Source: an uncultured Bacilli bacterium
GTDB lineage: Bacteria; Bacillota_I; Bacilli_A; RF39; UBA660
NCBI GenBank assembly: GCA_934183185.1
Contig: CAKPSO010000014.1
Coordinates: 1-36,529 of the forward strand
Direction: 5' to 3'
DNA length: 36,529 bases
Shown: in pieces, positions 1 through 8,522 of the stretch
Numbering within the stretch: the first letter of the stretch is position 1
How the letters are laid out: every line of letters starts with the position of its first letter
The notes under the pieces: model-generated
What the model was told of the DNA's origin: nothing
What the model saw: only the letters and a program-made list of their open reading frames with translations
Databases searched by the model: none
Position numbers and translations under genes: made by a program

Positions 1-42
1 AGCGCCGACGATAGTGTAGGCAAAAATAGGACGTCGCCAAGT
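1..42 (+). rRNA. rrf: 5S ribosomal RNA, 3' end (partial)
   Basis: The first ~42 bases match the 3' third of bacterial 5S rRNA: AGCGCCGACGATAGTGT corresponds to the conserved AGCGCCGATGGTAGTGT segment, and TAGGACGTCGCCAAG to the conserved 3' terminus. The rest of the gene, and presumably the rRNA operon, lies upstream of the window. A rho-independent terminator follows. The exact 3' end is estimated within a few bases. Confidence 0.9.
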
Positions 43-60
43 ATTTTTTTATGTTTTTTT

Positions 61-84
61 CAGCTACTTGTTAGCTGCTTTTTT
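61..84 (+). terminator. Rho-independent terminator after 5S rRNA
   Basis: A perfect 6-bp stem CAGCTA/TAGCTG with loop CTTGT is followed by C and six T. It ends the rRNA transcript. Confidence 0.85.
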
Positions 85-109
85 ATGCTATCTTATTTTA
101 AATTAATCA

Positions 110-138
110 TTGAATTATTTTTAAGTTTTTGATACAAT
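110..138 (+). promoter_or_regulatory. Sigma-A promoter with extended -10
   Basis: TTGAAT (110-115), a 17-base spacer and TACAAT (133-138), with TG one base before the -10 (TGATACAAT). It drives the large coiled-coil gene starting at 168, whose ribosome site AGGGAGG is at 154-160. Confidence 0.7.
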
Positions 139-167
139 ACTATTAGTAATAGTAGGGAGGTACTATA

Positions 168-3100
168 ATGGCAGATACAGTAAATAACTTTGAAAAAGAA
201 TTAGAACAAAATTTTGAAAGTGCAAAAAAAGAAATAGAACATGAAAAAATGTTAAAAGAATTGGAAGATAAAGGAATTTTAGCAGTTTTTTTGCAACGCA
301 AAAAAAATAATATTTTTAGAGAAAATCCTTTAACTAGTGAACAGGCAACTAACTATGCCAAAATTGCTAGAGATGCATATGCTGAAATTCAAAAAGCAGC
401 CTTTTATGATTTAAGCAATCCTAAGGAAACACAAAAATGGTTAAATAATTTAACACCATATTTAAATGACAGCACACTTGCATTAGAAAATTATACTCAC
501 TTTGGTGTACCATCAGTACCAAATCCAGTTGATGATTTAATCAATTCACTAGATCAAAAAGGGTATGACAAGTTAATAACGCCTGTTGTAGGTGATTTAG
601 CTGCCAATCATAATAAAATTGTAAATGCTAAAAATGCCATTAGAGCCTTAAATCCTACCCAAAATGATTTTGAAGATAAATTATCTCAACAATTACAAAT
701 AATTGAAACATACATTGATGATAGAAATATAACATCAGTTATACGTAGTACTAAAGACTTTGAAAATATAAACGATAGATTAAAAAAATACAATGAGATG
801 ATATACAAAAAAGGTGCCATTAACACAATCCTAGAAATACTTGATGAATATAATTATGATCATAAATCAGATAGAAATAGTGGTAACAGTTTAGAAGAAA
901 TAACAGCACATGATTTTATCAATTTAGAATATGGAGAAATAAAAGAATATGGATTTCTACTAGAACCATTAAAAAAACAAATTGATGAAAAAGAGCAACA
1001 ACTACAAACAATAATCGAATCAAATGAAATTCAAAACTATATTGAAAAAATGCATACGAGATTACACGAATCATTCTCAGAAGATAATAATGAATTGACA
1101 GAAGAAGATTTAATGAATCTTACCAAAAAATCAAACCCATTATCCAATGCATTTAAAGCTTTCACTGATAAATTTATAAATACAACATCTAAAAGTCGTG
1201 AGGGTATTGAACTAACAGCAGAAGAACAAAAAATTAAAGAAAAAGTAGACAGTCTTGAAAATATGTCAATAGATAGTTTTGCCTATGAATTAAGAGATTT
1301 AAGCAAGTATATCAATAATCCAGACAAGCCGTTAATGTTATCAGATGGTACTAATGTAGCAAAGAAAATTTTGGATAAAGCAGCAGAAATTGGGTATCTT
1401 GAAAAAAACACTGCTCAGATAATTGAAGAAAATAAAAATGCCAATCCGGTATTAATTAACTATAGTTCCAACCAAATTAATGAATTAGTTAAATTTGGAT
1501 GCTTCATTACCACAAAATGTGTAGAAGTAATGGAAGAAAAACACATTGACTTTGAAAATCAAGCCGATGAACCAATTATTAAAAGTGAAAACAACATAGA
1601 TAGCAAAGTAGAAAATAAAGATGTACTAGCCAATGCTACTAATAGATTAGATACATATCAAACTAACATTATGTTAGATTTATTAGTAGAAAAGAATAAT
1701 GATATCCTATTAAAAAAAGGTGAATCAATAGATGACTTACATGGTGAAATAGAAAAACTAAACGATAGATTAAATGACCTAGAAAAAGATAATTCACATT
1801 CTACATTGAATGGAAGTCTAGAACTTATAGAAACAATTACTAAAAGTGCTGCAAAACAAAATGTTTCATTTGAAGAGTACTTAAAAAATATGGAAAATCA
1901 AAAAGAACAAGAAATAGTTTCATTAAATATGGATAGACAAAAAATGTTGCAACAAAAAAATGAAGCTAAAAATAGAATATTATCTACATACATAAATGAC
2001 TATAAGCTTCATGTAAGTAATCAAGAGAAATTAAAAAATACAGATCCAGTAGCATTGCAGAAAGAAATTGATTGCGCAAAAAGTTATCAATTAATTCGTT
2101 CATACATAGAAGAAATTGAAAAAGTAGGTAGAATTGACTTTCACAACCTAGCTGAACTAGATATAATAAAACAGGGAAATGAAAATAGAAAACAAGAAAG
2201 TTTAGTCTTAGAAATAAAAAATATCATCGATACAATGCAAAAAAATACTAGTCTTTCTAATAATGAAGTAAATAATTTAAATGAACTTACAAATTTGATG
2301 CAATTACAAACTCAAATAGATAGTAAATCAACTGAAATAGCTAAAAATATGGTAGAACTAGTCGAACTTAGAAGCTATGGAAAACATGACTCAAAGAATG
2401 AAGAAATAGAAGAAATCAAGAAAAAATTATTACAATTAAATGAGGAAGAAGCAATGCTATCATTTAATCCAGATACATTAAAAAATGAAATAAATATGAT
2501 GATGCAAAATAACGCCTCAAAAGAAGAAATATCTGCAAAAATAGATGAATTAGTCAATCCAATTATTAGTTATAACAAAGAAGATGCAGAAAAATTATCA
2601 CAAGAAATAGTAACACTAGAAGCAAAAGTTGCAAATAATGAAAATTATATTGATGATGAAAAGGTTGCCTTAGCTACTGAAAAGAAAGATATACTTTCAG
2701 AACAATTAGAACATAAAAAACAAGAACTAGAAAAAATGACATCATTTAATCAAAATAGTGAAGAATTAAAATTACTAGATAATCAGAAAAACGTTTTATT
2801 AAATCAACAACAAAGTTATGAAGAAGAAGCACAAATTCTAAGAGAATGGGATGTTGAAGAAGCAAATTCAAATCAAGAAACTAGAGATGCACTTTCAGAA
2901 CTTATGGATGACTCAAAACATAATCTTAGCTCAATAAAAGAAGAAATTAGTCTATGTGAAGAAAAAACTTCAATTATTAATAATCAAAGAACAGAGAAAA
3001 TAAACAAAATGAATGAAGAATTATCAGATTTAGAAAAGCAAGTAGCTGATATTACTAGTTCAATAGAAGATAAGAAAAATTCTAAATACATTAATAAAGA

Positions 3101-4094
3101 ATTAAAACTATCAGACATAGAAAAATTAAACAATATGAAACAAAAACTTTTAACTATGCAACCACAGTATTATGAAAAGATTAAAGAGGATATCTTAAAT
3201 CAATATGATAAACAATTGCAAGGTTTAAATAATAAAACTATCGAATTACCTGGGGCTCTAGCTGATGGCAAAGAAATTAAATCTAATGGTGAGATAATTG
3301 ATAAACCATTACCACTACCAGGTGTAACAGCTGATGATAAAGTTATTAGATCAGATGGTACCAAAGTAGATGATTCAATGTCATTACCTGGTGTATTAGA
3401 AAATGGTAATACATTAAATTCAGATTGGACTATTGAAAGTATTACAGATTCTAATGAAAGCTTATTACAAAAAGCTAACAAAAAGTTTAAAAATATTGGA
3501 AAAACAGTACTTGATTGGATAAAGAAACACCCTAAAATAGCAACTGCTATAGGTGTAGCAGTAACAGCTGTTACCGTGGGAGCAACTATCATTATTAAGA
3601 GTTTATCTGGTGATACAGTAGCTGAATATGATGCAAATAGCATGCAACCTAAAGAATCCTCAACTCAAATAGAAAATGAAGTAGAAATGAATACAGAATC
3701 TAATGAGATTACTGATGCAGTCGATGAAGCAATAAATCAAATAGAAGAAGAAAAACAAACAGATAATTTTCAAACGGCGTATGACAATGCAATTAATGAT
3801 ATAGTTGATGGAAAAACAAAAGTATATACTTCAGCTGATAGGGCTATAGAGGGAAAAGAAGCTGTGGATAATATTTATGTCAATTCATTTGAAAATGCTA
3901 ATCTTAATAGAATTTATAAATTAGAAGATGGAAAATTATCGAAAGTATCATTTGATGAAGCACAACAAATAGTAGAGAACGGTGGCAAAGTAAGTGCTGC
4001 TGTAGAAAACAATGGTACAGGAATAGGATATATAGCTATAGATGGAAACCAATTAAGTCAAGTTTCTGAAAATACCGAAGGTATTTCAAAATAA
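168..4094 (+). CDS. Very large coiled-coil protein with one C-terminal membrane segment
   Basis: The 1308-residue product is not recognised. Most of it (about 1-1020) is charged, Glu/Lys/Asn-rich sequence with heptad-like coiled-coil stretches and no N-terminal signal peptide. Three tandem repeats of exactly 23 residues follow, each with a Leu-Pro-Gly core (Pro-Gly at 1028, 1051 and 1074). A single hydrophobic segment lies at about 1123-1146, flanked by Lys, and a ~160-residue acidic tail ends the protein. This suggests a cytoplasmic coiled-coil rod anchored near its C-terminus, but topology is not certain. The start has AGGGAGG seven bases upstream and its own promoter. Two small genes follow closely, probably as one operon. 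It could be a cell-shape, adhesion or septation protein; nothing seen decides this. Confidence 0.8.
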   Translation: MADTVNNFEKELEQNFESAKKEIEHEKMLKELEDKGILAVFLQRKKNNIFRENPLTSEQATNYAKIARDAYAEIQKAAFYDLSNPKETQKWLNNLTPYLNDSTLALENYTHFGVPSVPNPVDDLINSLDQKGYDKLITPVVGDLAANHNKIVNAKNAIRALNPTQNDFEDKLSQQLQIIETYIDDRNITSVIRSTKDFENINDRLKKYNEMIYKKGAINTILEILDEYNYDHKSDRNSGNSLEEITAHDFINLEYGEIKEYGFLLEPLKKQIDEKEQQLQTIIESNEIQNYIEKMHTRLHESFSEDNNELTEEDLMNLTKKSNPLSNAFKAFTDKFINTTSKSREGIELTAEEQKIKEKVDSLENMSIDSFAYELRDLSKYINNPDKPLMLSDGTNVAKKILDKAAEIGYLEKNTAQIIEENKNANPVLINYSSNQINELVKFGCFITTKCVEVMEEKHIDFENQADEPIIKSENNIDSKVENKDVLANATNRLDTYQTNIMLDLLVEKNNDILLKKGESIDDLHGEIEKLNDRLNDLEKDNSHSTLNGSLELIETITKSAAKQNVSFEEYLKNMENQKEQEIVSLNMDRQKMLQQKNEAKNRILSTYINDYKLHVSNQEKLKNTDPVALQKEIDCAKSYQLIRSYIEEIEKVGRIDFHNLAELDIIKQGNENRKQESLVLEIKNIIDTMQKNTSLSNNEVNNLNELTNLMQLQTQIDSKSTEIAKNMVELVELRSYGKHDSKNEEIEEIKKKLLQLNEEEAMLSFNPDTLKNEINMMMQNNASKEEISAKIDELVNPIISYNKEDAEKLSQEIVTLEAKVANNENYIDDEKVALATEKKDILSEQLEHKKQELEKMTSFNQNSEELKLLDNQKNVLLNQQQSYEEEAQILREWDVEEANSNQETRDALSELMDDSKHNLSSIKEEISLCEEKTSIINNQRTEKINKMNEELSDLEKQVADITSSIEDKKNSKYINKELKLSDIEKLNNMKQKLLTMQPQYYEKIKEDILNQYDKQLQGLNNKTIELPGALADGKEIKSNGEIIDKPLPLPGVTADDKVIRSDGTKVDDSMSLPGVLENGNTLNSDWTIESITDSNESLLQKANKKFKNIGKTVLDWIKKHPKIATAIGVAVTAVTVGATIIIKSLSGDTVAEYDANSMQPKESSTQIENEVEMNTESNEITDAVDEAINQIEEEKQTDNFQTAYDNAINDIVDGKTKVYTSADRAIEGKEAVDNIYVNSFENANLNRIYKLEDGKLSKVSFDEAQQIVENGGKVSAAVENNGTGIGYIAIDGNQLSQVSENTEGISK

Positions 4095-4105
4095 GGAGGG
4101 ATAAT

Positions 4106-4351
4106 ATGGAAAATAGAATTAATAAAATATTAAATCTATCAAATGGTTCAAAGTATTTAGTTTTAAATCAGGCATATTATAAAGGAACAAGCTATTATTT
4201 TGTTGTTAGAGTAACAGAAGATGAAAATGATGTAACAGATGAATTTAGATTATTAGAAGAAAAAAATGATAATGGAAAGTTATCTGTTTCACTAGTAAAA
4301 GATCCTGAAACAATCAAACTATTAGCTGAATATTTAGAACCAAAAAACTAA
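4106..4351 (+). CDS. Small acidic hypothetical protein (81 aa)
   Basis: A good ribosome site, AAGGAGGG, overlaps the stop region of the upstream coiled-coil gene, so the two are co-transcribed. The product is soluble, with an alternating hydrophobic/polar pattern (KYLVLNQAYYKGTSYYFVV) expected of a small beta sheet, followed by an acidic helix. Its general look resembles small DUF1292-type proteins, but I cannot assign it. No membrane segment, cysteine motif or nucleotide-binding motif is visible. It lies between two proteins of unknown function in the same operon. Confidence 0.75.
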   Translation: MENRINKILNLSNGSKYLVLNQAYYKGTSYYFVVRVTEDENDVTDEFRLLEEKNDNGKLSVSLVKDPETIKLLAEYLEPKN

Positions 4352-4370
4352 ATAGTGGGGGAAGCATAAC

Positions 4371-5273
4371 ATGAAAGATAAAAAATTAGAAGAACAAGAA
4401 TTAATACCCGGTACAAATATACCAAGACCAAGATACAGAGAACCATATGAAACAGATGAATCATATGTAGAATATTTAAGAGAATACTATAGTAAATACT
4501 TCCCAGAAGTAGATAAAGATCAGGTAGCCAACAATCAAACCTTTCAATTTGATTTAGAATCACCAGAAAAAGAATCAGAGCATTCAACAGTAGAAGCAGT
4601 AGAGGCTAGTAATGAGCAAGATGAGGAAAAAAATGCTCAGACATCTATAGATACAAATAGTATCCAAGGGATTGTACCGGAAAGCAAAGATGAACAGCCA
4701 ATTCCAGAAGCAGTAGTATCTAAAGATGAGCAGACTGACGAAGAAGTAAAGTTGGATATTAATCAAGTTCCTGAAAAACCATCTGATGAGGAAGTAGAAA
4801 ATAGTACTCAAGCTAATATTGAACCAGAAACTACCATAGAAACATCAGAAGAAGCAAAGGACCTATCTTCAATTCAAGAAGGGTTAGAAAGCTATGCTGA
4901 TTCTTTAGGAACTCCTGAAAGTGATACACAGCAACAAGTAGTTGATTCAAATGATAACAGTACTTTTGAATTTGATCTTGAACCAGAGGTAGAAAATTAT
5001 GAAAATAATGAAGTTAATGACACTGCTTCACTAGATAGTGGTGATGAAATAGCTGTTGAATATGTATCTAGCCCTAGTATAGAATTAAATTCAAGAGTGA
5101 AGACTGTATCACTATTTCAAAAAGTCAAAACATTCTTCTCAAATGCACGTAATGCTGCTACAAGAGTAGTAGAAAATATCAATGATTACTATGATAGAGG
5201 TAATAATATATTTGATGATGATACATCATATGATTTAGACGTAAATGAGCCTGTAGCAGGAAGAAGTAGATAA
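4371..5273 (+). CDS. Acidic, low-complexity hypothetical protein (300 aa)
   Basis: Third gene of the operon begun at 168, with GTGGGGGAAG as a probable ribosome site. The middle (about 60-220) is Glu/Asp/Ser/Thr-rich and likely disordered. A short motif occurs twice, TFQFDLE near residue 63 and TFEFDLE near residue 202, as if a binding peptide were duplicated on both sides of the disordered part. The last ~60 residues contain a basic amphipathic stretch (KTVSLFQKVKTFFSNARN) that could touch membrane or nucleic acid. There is no signal peptide or clear transmembrane helix. It may be a scaffold partner of the 1308-residue protein; function unknown. A terminator follows. Confidence 0.75.
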   Translation: MKDKKLEEQELIPGTNIPRPRYREPYETDESYVEYLREYYSKYFPEVDKDQVANNQTFQFDLESPEKESEHSTVEAVEASNEQDEEKNAQTSIDTNSIQGIVPESKDEQPIPEAVVSKDEQTDEEVKLDINQVPEKPSDEEVENSTQANIEPETTIETSEEAKDLSSIQEGLESYADSLGTPESDTQQQVVDSNDNSTFEFDLEPEVENYENNEVNDTASLDSGDEIAVEYVSSPSIELNSRVKTVSLFQKVKTFFSNARNAATRVVENINDYYDRGNNIFDDDTSYDLDVNEPVAGRSR

Positions 5274-5288
5274 AATAAATAAAAGATT

Positions 5289-5319
5289 AAAAATAGGTTG
5301 TATAATCTATTTTTTTTTT
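5289..5319 (+). terminator. Rho-independent terminator
   Basis: Stem AAAAATAG (5289-5296) and CTATTTTT (5307-5314) with a 10-base loop and a long T run. The loop contains the -35 of the next promoter. Confidence 0.75.
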
Positions 5320-5327
5320 GCTATAAT
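5298..5327 (+). promoter_or_regulatory. Sigma-A extended -10 promoter of the tsa operon
   Basis: TTGTAT (5298-5303), an 18-base spacer and TGCTATAAT (TATAAT 5322-5327). Transcription would start near 5334, only about 11 bases before the tsaE ATG, so the transcript begins essentially at the ribosome site AGGTGA. Confidence 0.7.
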
Positions 5328-5344
5328 AAGTTAGGTGATATATA

Positions 5345-5803
5345 ATGACATATAAAATTACAAGTAGAAGTGAAAGAGATACTATTGAATTAGCTCAAAA
5401 TATAGAATCAGAAAAGTTTCCTAACATGGTAATTTGTCTAATAGGAGATTTAGGTAGTGGTAAAACAATTTTTACTAAGGGGTTTGCCGCATCATTGGGT
5501 ATAGAGGAAGCTGTAACTTCTCCAACGTTTAATATTATAAAGGAATATACATCAGGTGAGATGGATTTATACCATATGGATGTGTACAGATTAGACGGAA
5601 AAGTAGGAGATTTAGGTATAGAAGATTATTATGATAAAAATGGTGTTGTAATCATTGAATGGGCAGATCTAATTCCTGATTATTTACCTGAAGAAAGATT
5701 AGAAATTAAATTCAAAATTTCCGACGATTCAGAAGACACAAGAATAATTATAATTAACCCTATTGGAAGACAATATGAAGATTTATGTGAGGCAGTTTTA
5801 TGA
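5345..5803 (+). CDS. tsaE: tRNA t6A biosynthesis ATPase TsaE
   Basis: TsaE is the ATPase of the TsaBDE complex that adds threonylcarbamoyl to A37 of tRNAs reading ANN codons. The 152-residue length is normal for the family. The P-loop GDLGSGKT is at residues 34-41, followed by the family segments SPTFNIIKEY and LYHMDVYRL, and IEWAD near the C-terminus. It opens a cluster tsaE-tsaB-rimI-tsaD, the usual Firmicutes order. Its stop overlaps the tsaB start (ATGA, 5800-5803), so the genes are translationally coupled. The ribosome site AGGTGA is preceded by almost no leader. Confidence 0.96.
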   Translation: MTYKITSRSERDTIELAQNIESEKFPNMVICLIGDLGSGKTIFTKGFAASLGIEEAVTSPTFNIIKEYTSGEMDLYHMDVYRLDGKVGDLGIEDYYDKNGVVIIEWADLIPDYLPEERLEIKFKISDDSEDTRIIIINPIGRQYEDLCEAVL

Positions 5804-6438
5804 AAATTTTGTATATAGATACAACATCTAGTTGTTTATATTCAGCTATTTCAGAAGATGGAAAAATAACAGGCGAAATCAAAGAAGACTTAGGTAAAGA
5901 TTTGTCTGTTTTTACTTTAGATAAAATCAAAAATATGTTAGATGCTAATAATATCCCCATAAATACTATTGATAAATTTATAGTAGTAAATGGCCCAGGT
6001 TCATTTACTGGAATTAGAATTGGGGTCACGATGTCAAAAGTATTAGCACTAATGCTAAATAAAAAGATAAGTACTATTTCCTCTCTACAGGCTATGGCTT
6101 TATCATCAACAGAAGATACTAGTTATAAAGTGCCATTAATAGATGCAAGAAGAGGTTATGTGTATTCAGGAATATATGATAAAGATAATAATATAATACT
6201 TAAAGATCAGTATATTAAATTTGATACTCTTAAGTGCATTATTGAACAATTACCTGGAAACTACAGCATAATTACGAATAATAACATAGAAATTCTAAAC
6301 AAGGAGAAATATAGCCCAAACTTTGAAAGAATACTAAATGCAGCAGTTGATATAGAAAGTGTAAATCCACACTATGTAAACCCAATATACTTGAAATCCA
6401 CAGAAGCTGAGGAAAAACAGGAAGTAGAAGTATTATGA
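5800..6438 (+). CDS. tsaB: tRNA t6A biosynthesis protein TsaB
   Basis: TsaB is the non-catalytic ASKHA-fold partner of TsaD in t6A synthesis. The N-terminal beta strand with ILYIDTTSS (residues 3-11) and the loop GPGSFTGIR (65-73) are diagnostic. At 212 residues it is slightly short for the family; the C-terminal half is more variable, as usual. The start overlaps the tsaE stop by four bases and its own stop overlaps the rimI start (ATGA, 6435-6438), indicating one polycistronic message. Confidence 0.95.
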   Translation: MKILYIDTTSSCLYSAISEDGKITGEIKEDLGKDLSVFTLDKIKNMLDANNIPINTIDKFIVVNGPGSFTGIRIGVTMSKVLALMLNKKISTISSLQAMALSSTEDTSYKVPLIDARRGYVYSGIYDKDNNIILKDQYIKFDTLKCIIEQLPGNYSIITNNNIEILNKEKYSPNFERILNAAVDIESVNPHYVNPIYLKSTEAEEKQEVEVL

Positions 6439-6863
6439 TAGTAAAAGAAGTTGTGGAAAACTGTAAAGAAATAGAACTAGCCAATACTTTTCCACAGTAT
6501 TTTAAAGAAAACAGTGTTAAAAAGCAGTTAATAGACAATAAGTTTACACAAATATATACCTACTTTACAGAAAATATTCTATGCGCGTTCATTCAATTTG
6601 ACATTATGTATGAAAGAGCAGAATTAGTCCAAATTGAAGTTTTGAGAGAATTTAGAAGGAAAAATATTGGAACAGAACTATTAGAACTAATGTTAGAAAT
6701 ATGTAAATCAAAAAATGTAAAGAGCATAACATTAGAAGTGAGGAAAAATAATTTAGCAGCCATCAACTTATACAAAAAGTTTGGATTTACTCCAATATCA
6801 GTAAGAAAGAAATACTATGATAATAAAATAGATGCAATTTTAATGGAAAAAGAGATGATATAA
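6435..6863 (+). CDS. rimI: Ribosomal-protein-alanine N-acetyltransferase RimI (GNAT)
   Basis: A 142-residue GNAT fold protein. The acetyl-CoA-binding segment reads RRKNIGTELLELML (Q/R-x-x-G-x-G/A type, around residue 75), followed by LEVRKNNLAAINLYKKFGF, the typical RimI beta-5/alpha-4 motif. RimI acetylates the N-terminal alanine of ribosomal protein bS18, and in Firmicutes its gene commonly lies between tsaB and tsaD, as here. It overlaps tsaB by four bases and its last base is the first base of the tsaD ATG. Specificity is inferred from context and motif, not shown. Confidence 0.9.
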   Translation: MIVKEVVENCKEIELANTFPQYFKENSVKKQLIDNKFTQIYTYFTENILCAFIQFDIMYERAELVQIEVLREFRRKNIGTELLELMLEICKSKNVKSITLEVRKNNLAAINLYKKFGFTPISVRKKYYDNKIDAILMEKEMI

Positions 6864-7864
6864 TGAAAGATACATATATATTTGGAATTGAAAGCAGCTG
6901 TGATGAAACTAGCTGTTCAATCGTTAAAAATGGAAGAGAAGAAATATCCACAGTAATTTCTACACAAATAGATATTCATAAAAAGTTTGGTGGTGTAGTT
7001 CCAGAAATAGCTAGTCGTGAACATGTAAAAAATATAACTTTAGTAATTGAAGAATGTTTAAGAAAAGCCAATATGAAAATGGAAGATATGGATGCCATAG
7101 CTGTAACTTATGGTCCTGGATTAATTGGTTCACTATTAATCGGAGTTGAAGCAGCAAAAGCATTGGCATATGTCTATAATAAACCACTAGTTCCAGTTAA
7201 TCATATCACAGGACATATATATGCCAATAATTTAGTCGAAGATATGAAATTTCCATTAATTGCCCTAGTAATAAGTGGTGGACACACTGAACTAATCTAT
7301 ATGAAAGAACATTATTCTTTTGAAAAATTAGGACAAACATTAGATGATGCAGTTGGCGAATGTTATGATAAGATAGCTAGAATAATAGATGTTCCATACC
7401 CAGGAGGTCCAACAGTAGATAAATGGGCTCATGAAGGACAAGATACTTATAAGTTACCAATCCCATTAAATGATGGAAGTTATAATTTTAGTTTCAGTGG
7501 TTTAAAAAGTGCTACTATTAACTTAGTTCACAATGAAATCCAAAGAGGAAATGAAATAAGAAAAAAAGATTTAGCTACTTCCTTTCAAAACACAGTTGTA
7601 GACATAATTAGTAAAAAAACCATAAAAGCTTTGGAAGATAAACAAGTCAATAACTTAATAGTTGCTGGTGGTGTTGCCGCCAATAGTGGAATAAGAGAAA
7701 GACTTATTAATGAATGCCAAAAAAGAAATATTCATTGTGTTTTTCCAGATATAAAATATTGTACAGACAATGCAGCAATGATAGCAGCATCAGGTTATTA
7801 TGCATTTAAGCTTGGAATAAGATCAGATCTAAAATTAAACGGTAAGTCTAGTCTAGAACTATAA
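6863..7864 (+). CDS. tsaD: tRNA N6-threonylcarbamoyltransferase TsaD
   Basis: TsaD (Kae1/Qri7/YgjD) transfers the threonylcarbamoyl group to A37 of tRNA. The 333-residue product starts with GIESSCDETS (8-17), has GPGLIGSL (84-91), the metal-binding HITGH (His114, His118), VISGGHTELI, and the C-terminal AGGVAANSGIRERL and CTDNAAMIA motifs. All expected catalytic residues are present. Its start overlaps the rimI stop by one base (TAATG), making it the last gene of the coupled t6A cluster. The next gene begins 33 bases downstream and may share the transcript. Confidence 0.97.
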   Translation: MKDTYIFGIESSCDETSCSIVKNGREEISTVISTQIDIHKKFGGVVPEIASREHVKNITLVIEECLRKANMKMEDMDAIAVTYGPGLIGSLLIGVEAAKALAYVYNKPLVPVNHITGHIYANNLVEDMKFPLIALVISGGHTELIYMKEHYSFEKLGQTLDDAVGECYDKIARIIDVPYPGGPTVDKWAHEGQDTYKLPIPLNDGSYNFSFSGLKSATINLVHNEIQRGNEIRKKDLATSFQNTVVDIISKKTIKALEDKQVNNLIVAGGVAANSGIRERLINECQKRNIHCVFPDIKYCTDNAAMIAASGYYAFKLGIRSDLKLNGKSSLEL

Positions 7865-7897
7865 TAATTAAAAATAGTAATAAAAAGGAGTTTAACT

Positions 7898-8362
7898 ATG
7901 AAGAAAAATAATATAAAAGCAGTGATTAAAAATTTAACTGATACCCAAAAAAAGATAACCATGTACCTAATAATTGCCATAGTGATAATTATATTCTTAT
8001 TAATACTTATATTTGCAAATAAACAAAATGAAAGCAATCAGACTGAAAAAGAACGCCTAACACATTATCTACAAAAAACAGCTACTAATTTTTATGAAAA
8101 AGAATATTATCCTCAACTTGCTACATTAAACGATGACATGAGCACATTTTTATCCAATTTTACTACAGAAGGAATTAGTATGAGTGTTCAAGTATTAATT
8201 GATAACAGTGCTATAACCATAGATGAAGCTAAGAAAAATATGACTAATAAAGACAAAAGTAAGCAATGTGACTTTTCTACCACAAAAGCTATAATTTATC
8301 CACAAGAACCATATAAAAAAAATTCATACAAAGTATCAGTACAATTAGATTGTGATTTATAG
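7898..8362 (+). CDS. Single-pass membrane protein, unknown function (154 aa)
   Basis: A basic N-terminal 20 residues precede one strongly hydrophobic helix (about 21-40, MYLIIAIVIIIFLLILIF), then a ~110-residue polar domain predicted to face outside, with two cysteines (in KQCDF and LDCDL) that could form a disulfide. The ribosome site AAAAAGGAG is well placed. It follows tsaD by 33 bases and is closed by a terminator, so it is probably read with the t6A operon. I do not recognise the family. Confidence 0.75.
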   Translation: MKKNNIKAVIKNLTDTQKKITMYLIIAIVIIIFLLILIFANKQNESNQTEKERLTHYLQKTATNFYEKEYYPQLATLNDDMSTFLSNFTTEGISMSVQVLIDNSAITIDEAKKNMTNKDKSKQCDFSTTKAIIYPQEPYKKNSYKVSVQLDCDL

Positions 8363-8366
8363 AAAT

Positions 8367-8404
8367 AATAAATGCCGTTGCTTAAAGTGATGGCATTTAT
8401 TTTA
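8367..8404 (+). terminator. Rho-independent terminator
   Basis: A 10-bp stem AATAAATGCC/GGCATTTATT with a 15-base loop, followed by a weak T-rich tail. It closes the tsa operon. Confidence 0.7.
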
Positions 8405-8494
8405 AAGTTATAATTTACCTACAAATACAATTCACATAATCAACCATTCTCATACATAAAATTATCAAATTTCATAACACTTACATTCCTTTTT

Positions 8495-8503
8495 CATATA
8501 ATA
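8495..8503 (+). promoter_or_regulatory. Likely -10 of the ABC importer operon
   Basis: CATATAATA contains a perfect TATAAT at 8497-8502, but no good -35 is seen 16-18 bases upstream. The same nine bases also fit the sigma-K -10 pattern CATANNNTA, so the sigma factor is undecided. No TPP, SAM or other known riboswitch motif is visible in 8405-8520. Confidence 0.45.
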
Positions 8504-8522
8504 AATTAGTGAAGGAGGAAAA

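Noticed and set aside
3200..3643. 147-codon open frame on the - strand inside the coiled-coil gene
   Set aside because: It lies wholly within a better supported + strand gene, has no ribosome site, and its composition is the reverse of the repeat and membrane segment.
8400..8522. TPP or SAM riboswitch upstream of the ABC importer
   Set aside because: None of the conserved core sequences are present and the leader is too short.
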